DNA from: Spirochaetota bacterium
Lineage (GTDB): Bacteria; Spirochaetota; Spirochaetia; Treponematales; Treponemataceae
Length of the DNA stretch: 42,337 nucleotides
Reading direction: 5' to 3'
Assembly (NCBI GenBank): GCA_023393015.1
Contig: JAEWMY010000025.1
Coordinates: 1-42,337 of the forward strand
A model generated the notes under the pieces. That model was not told where the DNA came from. It worked only from the letters and a program-made list of their open reading frames with translations, and did not search any database. Position numbers and translations under genes: made by a program. Of this stretch, positions 12,724-20,800 are shown in pieces (position 1 is the stretch's first letter; each line of letters begins with the position of its first letter).

Positions 12724-15326
12724 GATTCGCATTCCTCCACTTCAAGCGACTGGGATCGCACGTAGTATATCGTCTTGACGCCCTCTTCCCAGGCGCGCAC
12801 GTAGAGCTCGAGTACGCCCCTGAGGGAAAATTCGGTCGTCACGTACAGGTTGAGCGACTGCGACTGGTCGACGTGCCGCTGACGCGCCCCCGCGGCCCGA
12901 ACGCTCCACGTCTGGTCGATATGATGCGCGCTCTTGTAGTACCACATCGTTTCGGCGGAAAGTTCCGGCGCGACGCGCGGCGTGATGCTCCCCCGCTTCT
13001 CCTCGAGGTAGTAGGGCTTCATGACGGGATCGATTCCCGCGGTCGTTCCGGCGATTACCGATGTCGAGCTCGTCGGCGCGACGGCGAGAAGCCAGGCGTT
13101 CCGCATGCCGTCGGAGGCGACGCGCGCGCGAACCTCGTTCCACTCCGGGGAATCGTATCCGCGCTTGTCGAAGTACGCGCCCGTTTGCCAGTCGGACCCG
13201 TCGAACAAGGAATAGCTTCCCCGCTCGCGCGCGAGACTCGAGCTCGCGAGGATGGCCGCGCGGGCGAGCCTGGCGAAGAGGTCTTCGGCGAACGCGAGAT
13301 GACCCTCGCCTTCCCACTTCACGCCCTTCCTCGCGAGCAGGTGGTGATACCCGCTCACGCCGAGACCGATCGCGCGGTACGTCCGGTTCGTAATCTCGGC
13401 GTAGGGGACGGGATAGAAATTGAGGTCGATGACGTTGTCGAGCATCCGCACCGCGACCGACACGGTCCGCTCGAGCGCCGCGGGTTCGTCGACGTCGACG
13501 TTGCCGAGCACGACGGACGCGAGGTTGCAGACGACGAAGTCCCCGCCCTTCGTCGTCTCGACGACCACGGTCTCGCCCCCATCCACGCGCGTCTCGCGGG
13601 ACACGAACTCCGCGGCTCCCATGTTCTGCGCGATCTCGGTGCAGAGGTTCGAGCAGTAGATCATGCCCGCGTGCCCGTTCGGGTTCATCCGGTTCACGAG
13701 GTCGCGGTTGAAGGCGAAGGGCGTTCCCGTCTCGACGGCCGACTTGAGTATGAGGCGCACGAGTTCCTTGAGAGGGATCGTCCGTTTCGAGATACGCGCG
13801 TCCGCGACGCACTCGCGATACCGCGCCTCCCATTCCCCGCCCCAGGTATCCTCGAGCGACCATCCCTTGACGGTGAGTATCTCGTGCGGGCACATGAGGT
13901 GCCAGTCGGCGTCGATGTCGTTGCGCACGGTTTTCCAGAAGAGATCCGGGTAGCACACGCCGGGGAAGACGTCGTGCGCCTTCATCCGGTCGTCGCCGTT
14001 GTTCGTGCGGAGCTGGAGGAATTCCGGCAAGTCCTTGTGCCATGCGTCGAGCCAGACGGCGACGGACCCCTGGCGCATGCCGAGTTGGTCGACGGCGACG
14101 GCGGTGTCGTTCGCGAGCTTGATCCAGCGGAGCACGCCACCCGCGACGCCGGGAAAACCCCGGATCGGCCCTCCAACCGCGCGCACCTTCCCGAAGTACA
14201 TCCCCATGCCGCCGCCGAATTTCGAGACCTGCGCGAAGTTGGAGACGCTCCGGTAGATGCCGTCGAGGGAGTCGGGCACGGTGTCGACAAAGCACGACGA
14301 AAGCTGATGGAGCGGCTTTCGCGCGTTGGACAGCGTCGGCGTCGCGACCGTGACGCGGAGGAGGCTCATCTCGTCGTAGAACCTCTTGACCCACCCGAGC
14401 CGGTCGGAAGGCTCTTCCATCGCGAGGTGAAGGGCGATGCCGAGAAAGGCCTCCTGCGGGGACTCGACGGCCTCGCCCGATCGGAGGCGGATGGCGTACC
14501 GCCGCGAGAGAAGGTCGAGGGCGCTGAAAGTCAGGAGCTTGTCCCGGGCGTCGTCGATCAAACCCGCCGCCTCGTCGAGCTCGTCGCCCGTATACGCCTC
14601 CGCGATATACGCGCCGTAGAGACCCTCGTCGGCGAGGCCCGCGACCATGTCCGAAAAGCGCGTCCATCCGCGCGAACAGCGTGTCGAGGAAAGTTCGAGG
14701 CCGAGTCGGAAACGCGCGACGCGCGAGGCGACATACTCCCACTTCGGGGCCTCTCGCGTCGTAAGCTCGATCGCGGCGCGGGCGAGTTGTGCGAGAAGAA
14801 ACGCGGCGTTCGCGGCGTTCGCGGCGTTCGAGGCGTCGTCGCCGGCCCCGTCCGACCGGCGTTCCGGTCGCTCCGCGCGCGCCGACGCTCCGCCGACGAA
14901 GGCGCCGAATTTCTGCGAAAGAAAATCGAGGGAGTATACTGCCTCGGGATAATCCCGGGAGACGGCGCGGAGCGTTTCGTCGAGCCCGTCCCTGACCGCT
15001 CCGACAAAGGGTCCCGCGTCGAGGATCGCCGTACGAGCGGCCCGCCTTCGAGCGTGCTCCTCCCGGTACAGAATGTAGCTTCGCACCTCGGCGTGGCAGC
15101 CGCGGTCGACGAGCGCGCGCTCGACGAGATCCTGAATGGCCTCGACCTGGGTGGGTTCACCCTCCCCCCCGCCCTCGATGACCCGTCGTTCCACCTCGCG
15201 CGACACCTCGTCGATTATCGGTGAGTCCGTATCCGATCCGACGCTCGCGAAGGCTGCCCGAACCGCGTTCGCTATCTTTTCCCGATTCCAGGCTACGAGT
15301 GTCCCGGTTCGTGTCAGTACTTGCAT
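12711..15326 (-). CDS. nrdA: Ribonucleoside-diphosphate reductase, alpha (catalytic) subunit
   Basis: An 871-residue class I NrdA that converts ribonucleotides to deoxyribonucleotides. An N-terminal ATP cone (about residues 1-95, MQVLTRTGTLVAWNREKI...) gives overall activity control. Catalytic segments are LHQLSSCFVDTVPDS (first active Cys), FGGGMGMYFGKVRAVGG, GMIYCSNLCTEI (N-x-C-x-E radical site), VAPTSSTSVIAGTTAGIDP and the tail ECESCAN, whose C-x-x-C is the redox swing arm. It is about 100 residues longer than E. coli NrdA; part lies in an Ala/Asn insertion with three NAA repeats (DNA 14802-14828). ATG at 15326 with GGGGGA upstream. Needing O2 or superoxide for its cofactor, a class I enzyme indicates aerobic or microaerobic growth. 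Confidence 0.95.
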   Translation of the reverse strand: MQVLTRTGTLVAWNREKIANAVRAAFASVGSDTDSPIIDEVSREVERRVIEGGGEGEPTQVEAIQDLVERALVDRGCHAEVRSYILYREEHARRRAARTAILDAGPFVGAVRDGLDETLRAVSRDYPEAVYSLDFLSQKFGAFVGGASARAERPERRSDGAGDDASNAANAANAAFLLAQLARAAIELTTREAPKWEYVASRVARFRLGLELSSTRCSRGWTRFSDMVAGLADEGLYGAYIAEAYTGDELDEAAGLIDDARDKLLTFSALDLLSRRYAIRLRSGEAVESPQEAFLGIALHLAMEEPSDRLGWVKRFYDEMSLLRVTVATPTLSNARKPLHQLSSCFVDTVPDSLDGIYRSVSNFAQVSKFGGGMGMYFGKVRAVGGPIRGFPGVAGGVLRWIKLANDTAVAVDQLGMRQGSVAVWLDAWHKDLPEFLQLRTNNGDDRMKAHDVFPGVCYPDLFWKTVRNDIDADWHLMCPHEILTVKGWSLEDTWGGEWEARYRECVADARISKRTIPLKELVRLILKSAVETGTPFAFNRDLVNRMNPNGHAGMIYCSNLCTEIAQNMGAAEFVSRETRVDGGETVVVETTKGGDFVVCNLASVVLGNVDVDEPAALERTVSVAVRMLDNVIDLNFYPVPYAEITNRTYRAIGLGVSGYHHLLARKGVKWEGEGHLAFAEDLFARLARAAILASSSLARERGSYSLFDGSDWQTGAYFDKRGYDSPEWNEVRARVASDGMRNAWLLAVAPTSSTSVIAGTTAGIDPVMKPYYLEEKRGSITPRVAPELSAETMWYYKSAHHIDQTWSVRAAGARQRHVDQSQSLNLYVTTEFSLRGVLELYVRAWEEGVKTIYYVRSQSLEVEECESCAN
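14802..14828 (-). repeat. Three perfect 9-nt units inside nrdA
   Basis: CGCGGCGTT is repeated three times without a gap, encoding Asn-Ala-Ala three times in the minus-strand nrdA reading frame. It sits in a region with low conservation between the ATP cone and the barrel. Confidence 0.85.
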
Positions 15327-15370
15327 ATGTCGTCCCCCGTCATTTTTTGTTACCTAACGTTTACACTGGT

Positions 15371-15399
15371 ACTATACAACTGAATGCCCATCTATACAA
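15371..15399 (-). promoter_or_regulatory. Candidate promoter of nrdAB
   Basis: On the minus strand TTGTAT (15399-15394), 17 nt, TATAGT (15376-15371). It leaves a leader of about 40 nt with a GGGGGA ribosome site. The whole intergenic stretch 15335-15470 is much more AT-rich than its surroundings. Confidence 0.5.
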
Positions 15400-15406
15400 G
15401 CAATTT

Positions 15407-15422
15407 ACGCTATATATAGCGT
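15407..15422. promoter_or_regulatory. NrdR-box-like palindrome upstream of nrdAB
   Basis: ACGCTATATATAGCGT is a perfect 16-bp palindrome whose core CTATATATAG matches the known NrdR box pattern (acaCwAtATaTwGtgt). It lies 8 nt upstream of the nrdAB -35 box. NrdR normally binds two boxes about 31 bp apart; I find CTATACA half-like sequences at 15372, 15392 and 15434 but no second full box at that spacing. Confidence 0.65.
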
Positions 15423-15490
15423 TTATTTACATACTATACACTATCGGAAAGGAATGTGAGGACTCAATACCTAAAAGCAATACCATGTCG

Positions 15491-15522
15491 AAAAAAAAGC
15501 CCCGAACGCGTTCGTTCGGGGC
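15491..15522 (-). terminator. Intrinsic terminator of the symporter gene
   Basis: Stem GCCCCGAACG (15499-15508) with CGTTCGGGGC (15513-15522), 4-nt loop, and eight A residues at 15491-15498 that read as T8 on the minus strand. It ends the transcript of the minus-strand symporter gene before the nrd promoter region. Confidence 0.92.
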
Positions 15523-15561
15523 GATCGACGCACCGTTACGGCGCGTCAACGATTCGGGACG

Positions 15562-17040
15562 TCAGTCCTCGTCGCCGAGTTTGGCGGCCTGCATCGTCTG
15601 AATCTCGGCGTATGCCGAGAGCATCGGCTCGGCGCCGACGTCGGTTCGCCTGACCTTGCGGGCCAGATAGTTCTTTGTAATCGCCATAACCGTTCCGGAA
15701 AGAAGGAGAACGCCGATAAGGTTCGGTATCGCCATCAATCCGTTGAGGGTATCGGAGATATCCCAGGCGAGGGCGAGGTTCATGGTCGCCCCGATGACGA
15801 TAAAGGCGACGAAGAGGATCTTGTAGACGATGGTCGCCTTCGTGCCGAAAAGATACTCCATGCCCTTTTCGCCGTAGAACGACCAGCCAAGCACGGTCGA
15901 GAAGGCGAAAAGGAGCACCGCGAGCGAGACGAACTTGCCGGCGACATGGCCGAAGCCGTGGGAGAAGGCCGCGCTCACGAGCTGGACGCCGGTGTTGCCC
16001 GAATCGAGCGCTCCGGTCGTAAGGACGGCGAAGGCGGTCAGAGAACAGACGATGATCGTATCGAAGAAGACCTCGAAGATGCCCCACATCCCCTGGATTA
16101 CCGGCTCCTTTACGTCGGAGGCCGAGTGCACCATGACGGACGATCCGAGACCGGCCTCGTTCGAGAAGACGCCGCGCTTGAAGCCCATCGTGATGGCCTG
16201 TTTGAGGGCCGCGCCCGCGAAACCGCCGGCCGCAGCCCTGAAGCCGAAGGCACCCGAGAATATCTGAGCGAAGACGGCGGGTACGGCCCGCGCGTTCAGG
16301 ACGATGATGACGACGGCGCCGATGATATAGAAGAAGGCCATGAAGGGCACGACGTGTTCGGTTACCCGGGCGATCCGTTTGATGCCGCCTATTATGACGA
16401 GACCCGCGACGAAGGCGCAGAAGATGCCGGTCACGATAGCGGGAACGCCGAAGGAACCGGTCATCGCGCTCGCGATGGAGTTGACCTGCGTCATGTTGCC
16501 GATTCCGAAGGACGCCAGGACGCAGAAGATCGAGAAGATCACGGCGAGGGGCTTCGCGATGACGGAAAGCCCGCCGACCTTGCCGAGCCCGTTCTCGATA
16601 TAGTACATGGCCCCGCCCGTCCATTCGCCCTTGACGTTTTTCTTCCGGTAATAGATACCGAGCACGTTTTCCGCGTAGTTCGTCATCATGCCGAAAAAGG
16701 CGGAGACCCACATCCAGAACACCGCGCCCGCGCCGCCGATCGAGATGGCGGTCGCGACGCCCGCGATGTTTCCGGTACCGATGGTAGCGGCGAGCGCGGT
16801 GGAAAGCGCCTGAAACTGTGTGATGGACTTGTGTTCCTTGGTGGAACGTACGGATTTTTTCCTGAAGATGGCGAAGAAGGTCAGGTCGCCGACGAGCTTC
16901 GCCCATCTCACCTGAAAGAAACCTGTCCGCACGGTAAAGAAAATACCCGCGCTGATAATGAGCACGAGCATGGGCGGACCCCATACCATTCCGTTAATGA
17001 CGCCGTTTACGCGTTCAACCGCCTGTGCAAAGGCTTCCAT
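15562..17040 (-). CDS. Sodium:alanine/glycine symporter (AGCS family)
   Basis: A 492-residue inner-membrane carrier with about 10-11 transmembrane helices that takes up alanine or glycine with Na+ (or H+). Family signatures: TGNIAGVATAISIGGAGAVFWMWVSAFFGMMTNYAEN near residue 90-125, GGAMYYIENGLG, NEAGLGSSVMVHSAS and FGEKG-like FYGEKGMEYLFG near the C-terminal third. It is monocistronic, with a probable promoter on the minus strand (TTGGTT 17082-17077, 16 nt, TATTAT 17060-17055) and a strong terminator at 15491-15522. The start ATG at 17040 follows a GGGGG tract with only a short leader. Exact substrate not determined. Confidence 0.94.
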   Translation of the reverse strand: MEAFAQAVERVNGVINGMVWGPPMLVLIISAGIFFTVRTGFFQVRWAKLVGDLTFFAIFRKKSVRSTKEHKSITQFQALSTALAATIGTGNIAGVATAISIGGAGAVFWMWVSAFFGMMTNYAENVLGIYYRKKNVKGEWTGGAMYYIENGLGKVGGLSVIAKPLAVIFSIFCVLASFGIGNMTQVNSIASAMTGSFGVPAIVTGIFCAFVAGLVIIGGIKRIARVTEHVVPFMAFFYIIGAVVIIVLNARAVPAVFAQIFSGAFGFRAAAGGFAGAALKQAITMGFKRGVFSNEAGLGSSVMVHSASDVKEPVIQGMWGIFEVFFDTIIVCSLTAFAVLTTGALDSGNTGVQLVSAAFSHGFGHVAGKFVSLAVLLFAFSTVLGWSFYGEKGMEYLFGTKATIVYKILFVAFIVIGATMNLALAWDISDTLNGLMAIPNLIGVLLLSGTVMAITKNYLARKVRRTDVGAEPMLSAYAEIQTMQAAKLGDED

Positions 17041-17173
17041 GAAGAGAACCCCCGATAATAGTGTGGTGATTTATACAACCAACTGTACAAATACACTTAG
17101 GTATGCCACGGAATCGGCGTATTTGCAAGAAAAATCGCAACGCCCCGGCGCTCGACCCGAAACCGAACGAGTA

Positions 17174-17209
17174 CGATTCGTCCGATTCGTCCGATTCGTC
17201 CGATTCGGC
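17174..17209 (+). repeat. Four tandem 9-nt units upstream of the GH2 gene
   Basis: CGATTCGTC is repeated three times perfectly at 17174-17200, with a fourth copy CGATTCGGC at 17201-17209. It lies just upstream of a TATACT box (17220-17225) that may serve the GH2 gene, in the -35 region, so it could be regulatory or plain slippage. Confidence 0.8.
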
Positions 17210-17252
17210 TGAGTCGGTGTATACTTGCGGAGTATGATGAGGAGCGACGCGT

Positions 17253-19700
17253 ATGAGAACGATCGTTAATCTTGACCGCGGCTGGCGCTGGTACGGTCCC
17301 GAAGGAGAAACCGACGGGGAGGTGCTGAACGTCGACCTTCCGCACACCGTCCGCGAGCTTCCGCTGAACGGCTTCGACGAGCGCGTCCTTCAGTTCGTCT
17401 CTGTATACGAGCGGGACCTGGCCATCCCCGCGCGATTCGCGGGAAAACGGATATTCCTCGACTTCGACGGCGTCATGACCTCCTGCGAGGTACTCGTAGA
17501 CGGCCGTTCCGCGGGCGATCACGCGGGTGGATTCACGCCGTTCTCGATCGAGATCACGGCACTCGCGAACCCCGGCGAAACGAGCCGCGTATCCGTACGC
17601 GTCGACTCGCGCGAGCTTCCCGGCGTTCCCCCGTTCGGCAACGTCGTCGACTATCTCTGCTACGGCGGCATCTACCGCGACGTCCGCCTCCGCGTCCAGG
17701 AGGACGCCTTCCTCAAGGATCTCCGGGCGCGACCGATATGGCGCGCGAACGGAGAGCGGGAACTCGACCTTGAAGCCTCGTTGGATGTCGCGCCCGGCGA
17801 TCGCCCGACAGGCGGGCGACCGCATGCCTTGCGAGTCGAATTCGAGCTTCTGGACCGCGAGACCGTCATCGCGCGCGCGCGCGCGGTACCGGGAGCTGAC
17901 TTCCGCGCGACGGCTGCGCTCACGGGCCTCGAAGGCATCCGCGACTGGAGTCCGAGCGAGCCCCGGCTCTATGCGGTACGCGCGCGGCTCTTCCTCGGCG
18001 AAGAAGAGATCGACCGCGTCGACACGAGAACCGGCTGGAGGGAGGCGCGTTTCACGTCCGGGGGATTCTTCATCAACGGCGAACGCCTCAAGCTCGTCGG
18101 GCTCAACCGTCACCAGTCGTGGCCCTACGCGGGATACGCGATGAGCGGACGCGCGCAACGGCGCGACGCCGAAATCCTCAAGCGGGAACTCGGAGTCAAC
18201 GTCGTCAGGACGAGCCATTACCCGCAGTCTACCGACTTCCTCGACGCGTGCGACGAGCTCGGCCTCCTCGTCTTCGAGGAACTTCCGGGGTGGCAGCATA
18301 TCGGCGGCGACGGATGGAAGGATCGGTCGTGCCGCGACCTCGAAGACATGATCGTCCGCGACCGCAACCGTCCATCGGTCATCCTCTGGGGAGTCAGGAT
18401 CAACGAATCTCAAGACGACCGCCCCTTTTACGAACTGACTAACGCGATCGCGCGGAGGCTCGACCCGACAAGGCAAACCGGCGGTGTCCGTTACCTGAAA
18501 AAAAGCGACCTGATCGAAGACGTTTACACCTTCAACGATTTCTCGCACGAAGGGAAGACGTCGCGCCGGGCGCTTCTTGCGCCGAGGAAGGTTACGGGCC
18601 TCGCGCGCCGCGTTCCCTATCTCGTCACAGAACACACGGGACACATGTACCCGACGAAGAGATTCGACAACGAGGAGCGCCTTCGCGAGCACGCGCTCAG
18701 GCACGCGCGTGTCATTGACGCGGCTCTCGGCGACGAAACGATCGCGGGCGCCGTCGGTTGGTGCGCTTTCGACTACAACACCCACAAGGACTTCGGGTCG
18801 GGCGACCGCGTATGCTATCACGGGGTATGCGACGCCTTCCGTTTCCCGAAATACGCCGCGTTCGCGTACGCGAGCCAGACGGACCCGACAAGGCGCGTCG
18901 TACTCGAGCCCGCGACGCTTTTCGCGCGGGGCGAGCGACAGGCGGCGCGCGTGCTTCCCTTCGAGATATGGACGAACTGCGACTCGGTCGTCCTCTACCG
19001 ATCGGGCGAACGCGTCGGCGAGTACTTCCCCGACCGCAAACAATTCCCGCGCCTTCCGCACCCTCCCGTCGTCGTCCGGGATCTTGTCGGCGAACGACTG
19101 GACGAGTGCCGTTTTTCTACGCGGGCGCGGCGTTTCGTGCGGCATGTTGCCGCGAAGGTGTTCTCGGGAAGCCAGGCGAGCCTCACGCCGCTCGACATGG
19201 CGCGCGTCGGTCTTTTCCTCCTTCTTCACGGAATGAAAGCGAAGGAGTTTACCGAACTGATCGCCTCGCGGATGCTCGGGTGGGGAAGCGCGGACGAACG
19301 GCTCGAGATAGCGGGCTTTCTCGGGGGAAAGGAAGTCGTCCGGAGGACGCTCGGCGGCGACGCGAGGCTTGATAGGCTCGACGTCTCGGCCGACGATCCG
19401 GAGCTGGACGCGGACGCGGTAGACGGGGATTTCGGGGCCGTCGGCGCCTGGGATACGACCAGGATCGCGATTCGCGCGCTCGACCAATACGGAAACCCCT
19501 ACCCCTTCGTCGCGGAGGCGATGAAAATCTCCGTGCGGGGACCCGCCACCCTTATCGGCCCGACGCTTGTCCCTTTGACCGGCGGCGTTTCGGCCGTCTG
19601 GATCAGAACGACCGGGGCGGAAGGAACGGTTACGATAGACGTCGAAAGCGGAAGGTTCCCGAAGCGGTCGGTCGAGGTGCGGGTCAGTCGCCGCGGATAG
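17253..19700 (+). CDS. Glycoside hydrolase family 2 (beta-galactosidase/beta-glucuronidase-like)
   Basis: An 815-residue enzyme with no signal peptide, so it acts on imported oligosaccharides in the cytoplasm. Order: GH2 sugar-binding domain (about 1-150; HTVRELPLNG, YERDL), immunoglobulin-like domain (about 150-268), TIM barrel from FFINGERLKLVGLNRHQS (272-290), then C-terminal Ig-like/DUF4982-type domains. The proton donor is E385 (WGVRINES, where most members have W-G-x-x-N-E) and the nucleophile E460 (YLVTEHTGH). GWCAFDYNTH is a further GH2 hallmark. Start supported by GAGGAG 8 nt upstream. Galactosidase activity would fit the galactan locus 18 kb away, but the exact sugar is not decided by sequence. 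Expression seems independent of its neighbours. Confidence 0.9.
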   Translation: MRTIVNLDRGWRWYGPEGETDGEVLNVDLPHTVRELPLNGFDERVLQFVSVYERDLAIPARFAGKRIFLDFDGVMTSCEVLVDGRSAGDHAGGFTPFSIEITALANPGETSRVSVRVDSRELPGVPPFGNVVDYLCYGGIYRDVRLRVQEDAFLKDLRARPIWRANGERELDLEASLDVAPGDRPTGGRPHALRVEFELLDRETVIARARAVPGADFRATAALTGLEGIRDWSPSEPRLYAVRARLFLGEEEIDRVDTRTGWREARFTSGGFFINGERLKLVGLNRHQSWPYAGYAMSGRAQRRDAEILKRELGVNVVRTSHYPQSTDFLDACDELGLLVFEELPGWQHIGGDGWKDRSCRDLEDMIVRDRNRPSVILWGVRINESQDDRPFYELTNAIARRLDPTRQTGGVRYLKKSDLIEDVYTFNDFSHEGKTSRRALLAPRKVTGLARRVPYLVTEHTGHMYPTKRFDNEERLREHALRHARVIDAALGDETIAGAVGWCAFDYNTHKDFGSGDRVCYHGVCDAFRFPKYAAFAYASQTDPTRRVVLEPATLFARGERQAARVLPFEIWTNCDSVVLYRSGERVGEYFPDRKQFPRLPHPPVVVRDLVGERLDECRFSTRARRFVRHVAAKVFSGSQASLTPLDMARVGLFLLLHGMKAKEFTELIASRMLGWGSADERLEIAGFLGGKEVVRRTLGGDARLDRLDVSADDPELDADAVDGDFGAVGAWDTTRIAIRALDQYGNPYPFVAEAMKISVRGPATLIGPTLVPLTGGVSAVWIRTTGAEGTVTIDVESGRFPKRSVEVRVSRRG

Positions 19701-19724
19701 CCGGCGCGTGCCTCTCCGCGATTC

Positions 19725-19763
19725 GCACCTCAGCGTCGCACCTCCGCGTCGACCCTCAGAGCG
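19725..19763. repeat. Imperfect 13-nt tandem repeats between the GH2 and histone-like genes
   Basis: CGCACCTCAGCGT (19725-19737), CGCACCTCCGCGT (19738-19750) and a degenerate third unit (19751-19763). They fill the space between the plus-strand GH2 stop and the stop of the convergent minus-strand gene. Confidence 0.7.
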
Positions 19764-19765
19764 AC

Positions 19766-20647
19766 CTAACGCGCGCTTCTGCGGACGACCGGTTTTTTCG
19801 CGGTGGTCTTTCGCGTCGCCGTTTTCTTCGCGACTTTTTTAGCGGCGGCTTTCTTCACGACGGTTTTCCTCGTACCGGCCTTTTTTGCCACCGGTTTCTT
19901 CGCGGCCGGCTTCTTGACGGATTTTTTTGGGGCGGCTTTCTTCGAAGCGTTTTTTTTCGCCGGCGCTTTCTTGACGGCGGTTTTCTTCTTCGCGACGGTC
20001 TTGCGCGCCGCCGGTTTCTTCGCGGTCGTTTTCCTTTTCGCGACGGGCTTCTTGGCGACAGCTTTTTTCGCGGTCGTTTTCTTTTTCGCGACGGTCTTGC
20101 GCGCCGCCGGTTTCTTCGCTACCGGCTTCTTGGCGACAGCTTTTTTCGCGGCGGGCTTCTTCGCGGTCGCCTTTTTCGGAGCGGGTTTCTTCGCCGGCAT
20201 GTCTTTTTTCTTGATCGCGACCACCTTGCCCTTGGCGGCGGTATTCTTCTTGACCCGTACCGCGCGCGGATCGGCGGCCGGTTTGAAAAACGAGGTATGG
20301 AGCTTTCGTTTCTTGAGCGACACGATAACGCGGCTCGAAAGGTCTTCCGCCCCGATAAGATGATACTGCGATTCGATGAAGTCGTAGGTAAGGTGCGCCA
20401 GTCCGCATCGGAGGTAGGCGGTCAGTTTCTCCTGGGTGGCCCCGCGCTTCGACAGGAGCGAAAGCCAGGCTCTGAGTTCCGCGTTACCCCTCTCGAACAC
20501 CTCGTCGCTCAAGACGGCGCCGGTCTTCTTGACGATAGAGTTCATCTTGCGGTGAACGAGCGGAAGCTCGGAAAGGAATTGCCCCGAAACGACGCCCATG
20601 CTTACGAGACGTTCGTCCAGCCTCATCATCGACTTTTTGTCTGCCAT
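19766..20647 (-). CDS. Histone H1-like Lys/Ala/Pro-rich protein with an unrecognised N-terminal domain
   Basis: A 293-residue protein in two parts. Residues 1-130 form a mostly helical, non-repetitive domain that I do not recognise (LDERLVSMGVVSGQFLSELP ... GLAHLTYDFIESQYHL). Residues 132-293 are an extremely basic tail of KKPxAKKxxxKK repeats, like eukaryotic H1 tails or the bacterial Hc1/AlgP/HctB group, and should bind DNA or RNA without sequence specificity. In the DNA, longer direct repeats (for example the 33 nt starting at 19991 and again at 20087, 96 nt apart) show that the tail grew by duplication. GGAGGA precedes MADKKSM; upstream in-frame ATGs lack a ribosome site. A role in nucleoid compaction is inference. 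Confidence 0.85.
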   Translation of the reverse strand: MADKKSMMRLDERLVSMGVVSGQFLSELPLVHRKMNSIVKKTGAVLSDEVFERGNAELRAWLSLLSKRGATQEKLTAYLRCGLAHLTYDFIESQYHLIGAEDLSSRVIVSLKKRKLHTSFFKPAADPRAVRVKKNTAAKGKVVAIKKKDMPAKKPAPKKATAKKPAAKKAVAKKPVAKKPAARKTVAKKKTTAKKAVAKKPVAKRKTTAKKPAARKTVAKKKTAVKKAPAKKNASKKAAPKKSVKKPAAKKPVAKKAGTRKTVVKKAAAKKVAKKTATRKTTAKKPVVRRSAR

Positions 20648-20672
20648 GATTCCTCCAACCGTACGTACCGTT

Positions 20673-20701
20673 ACTGTACCCCGCATTCGCGCATCCTTCA
20701 A
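20673..20701 (-). promoter_or_regulatory. Promoter of the histone-like gene
   Basis: On the minus strand TTGAAG (20701-20696), 17 nt, TACAGT (20678-20673), leaving a leader of roughly 20 nt with GGAGGA. Confidence 0.55.
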
Positions 20702-20753
20702 GGAAAATCCGCGTAAGTGGTTGTACTTAGCGTGCTTTGAATGATCCAACCGA

Positions 20754-20782
20754 TTGCGCCGTCGGTAAAATCGCCTGATACT
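20754..20782 (+). promoter_or_regulatory. Promoter of the deacetylase gene
   Basis: TTGCGC (20754-20759), 17 nt, GATACT (20777-20782), with GGAGG in the short leader before the ATG at 20801. It diverges from the histone-like gene promoter. Confidence 0.45.
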
Positions 20783-20800
20783 GGATTACGGAGGATAACC

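Noticed and set aside
12873..15224. A 783-codon open frame on the plus strand opposite nrdA
   Set aside because: nrdA motifs are complete on the minus strand; the plus-strand translation shows no motif and is a codon-bias shadow.
17097..19487. A 796-codon open frame antisense to the GH2 gene
   Set aside because: The GH2 catalytic and fold motifs are all in the plus frame; the antisense product has no recognisable domain.
19800..20220. CRISPR-like or direct-repeat array
   Set aside because: The repeats encode the KKPxAKK tail of the histone-like protein in frame; unit lengths and spacing are irregular and there are no spacers.
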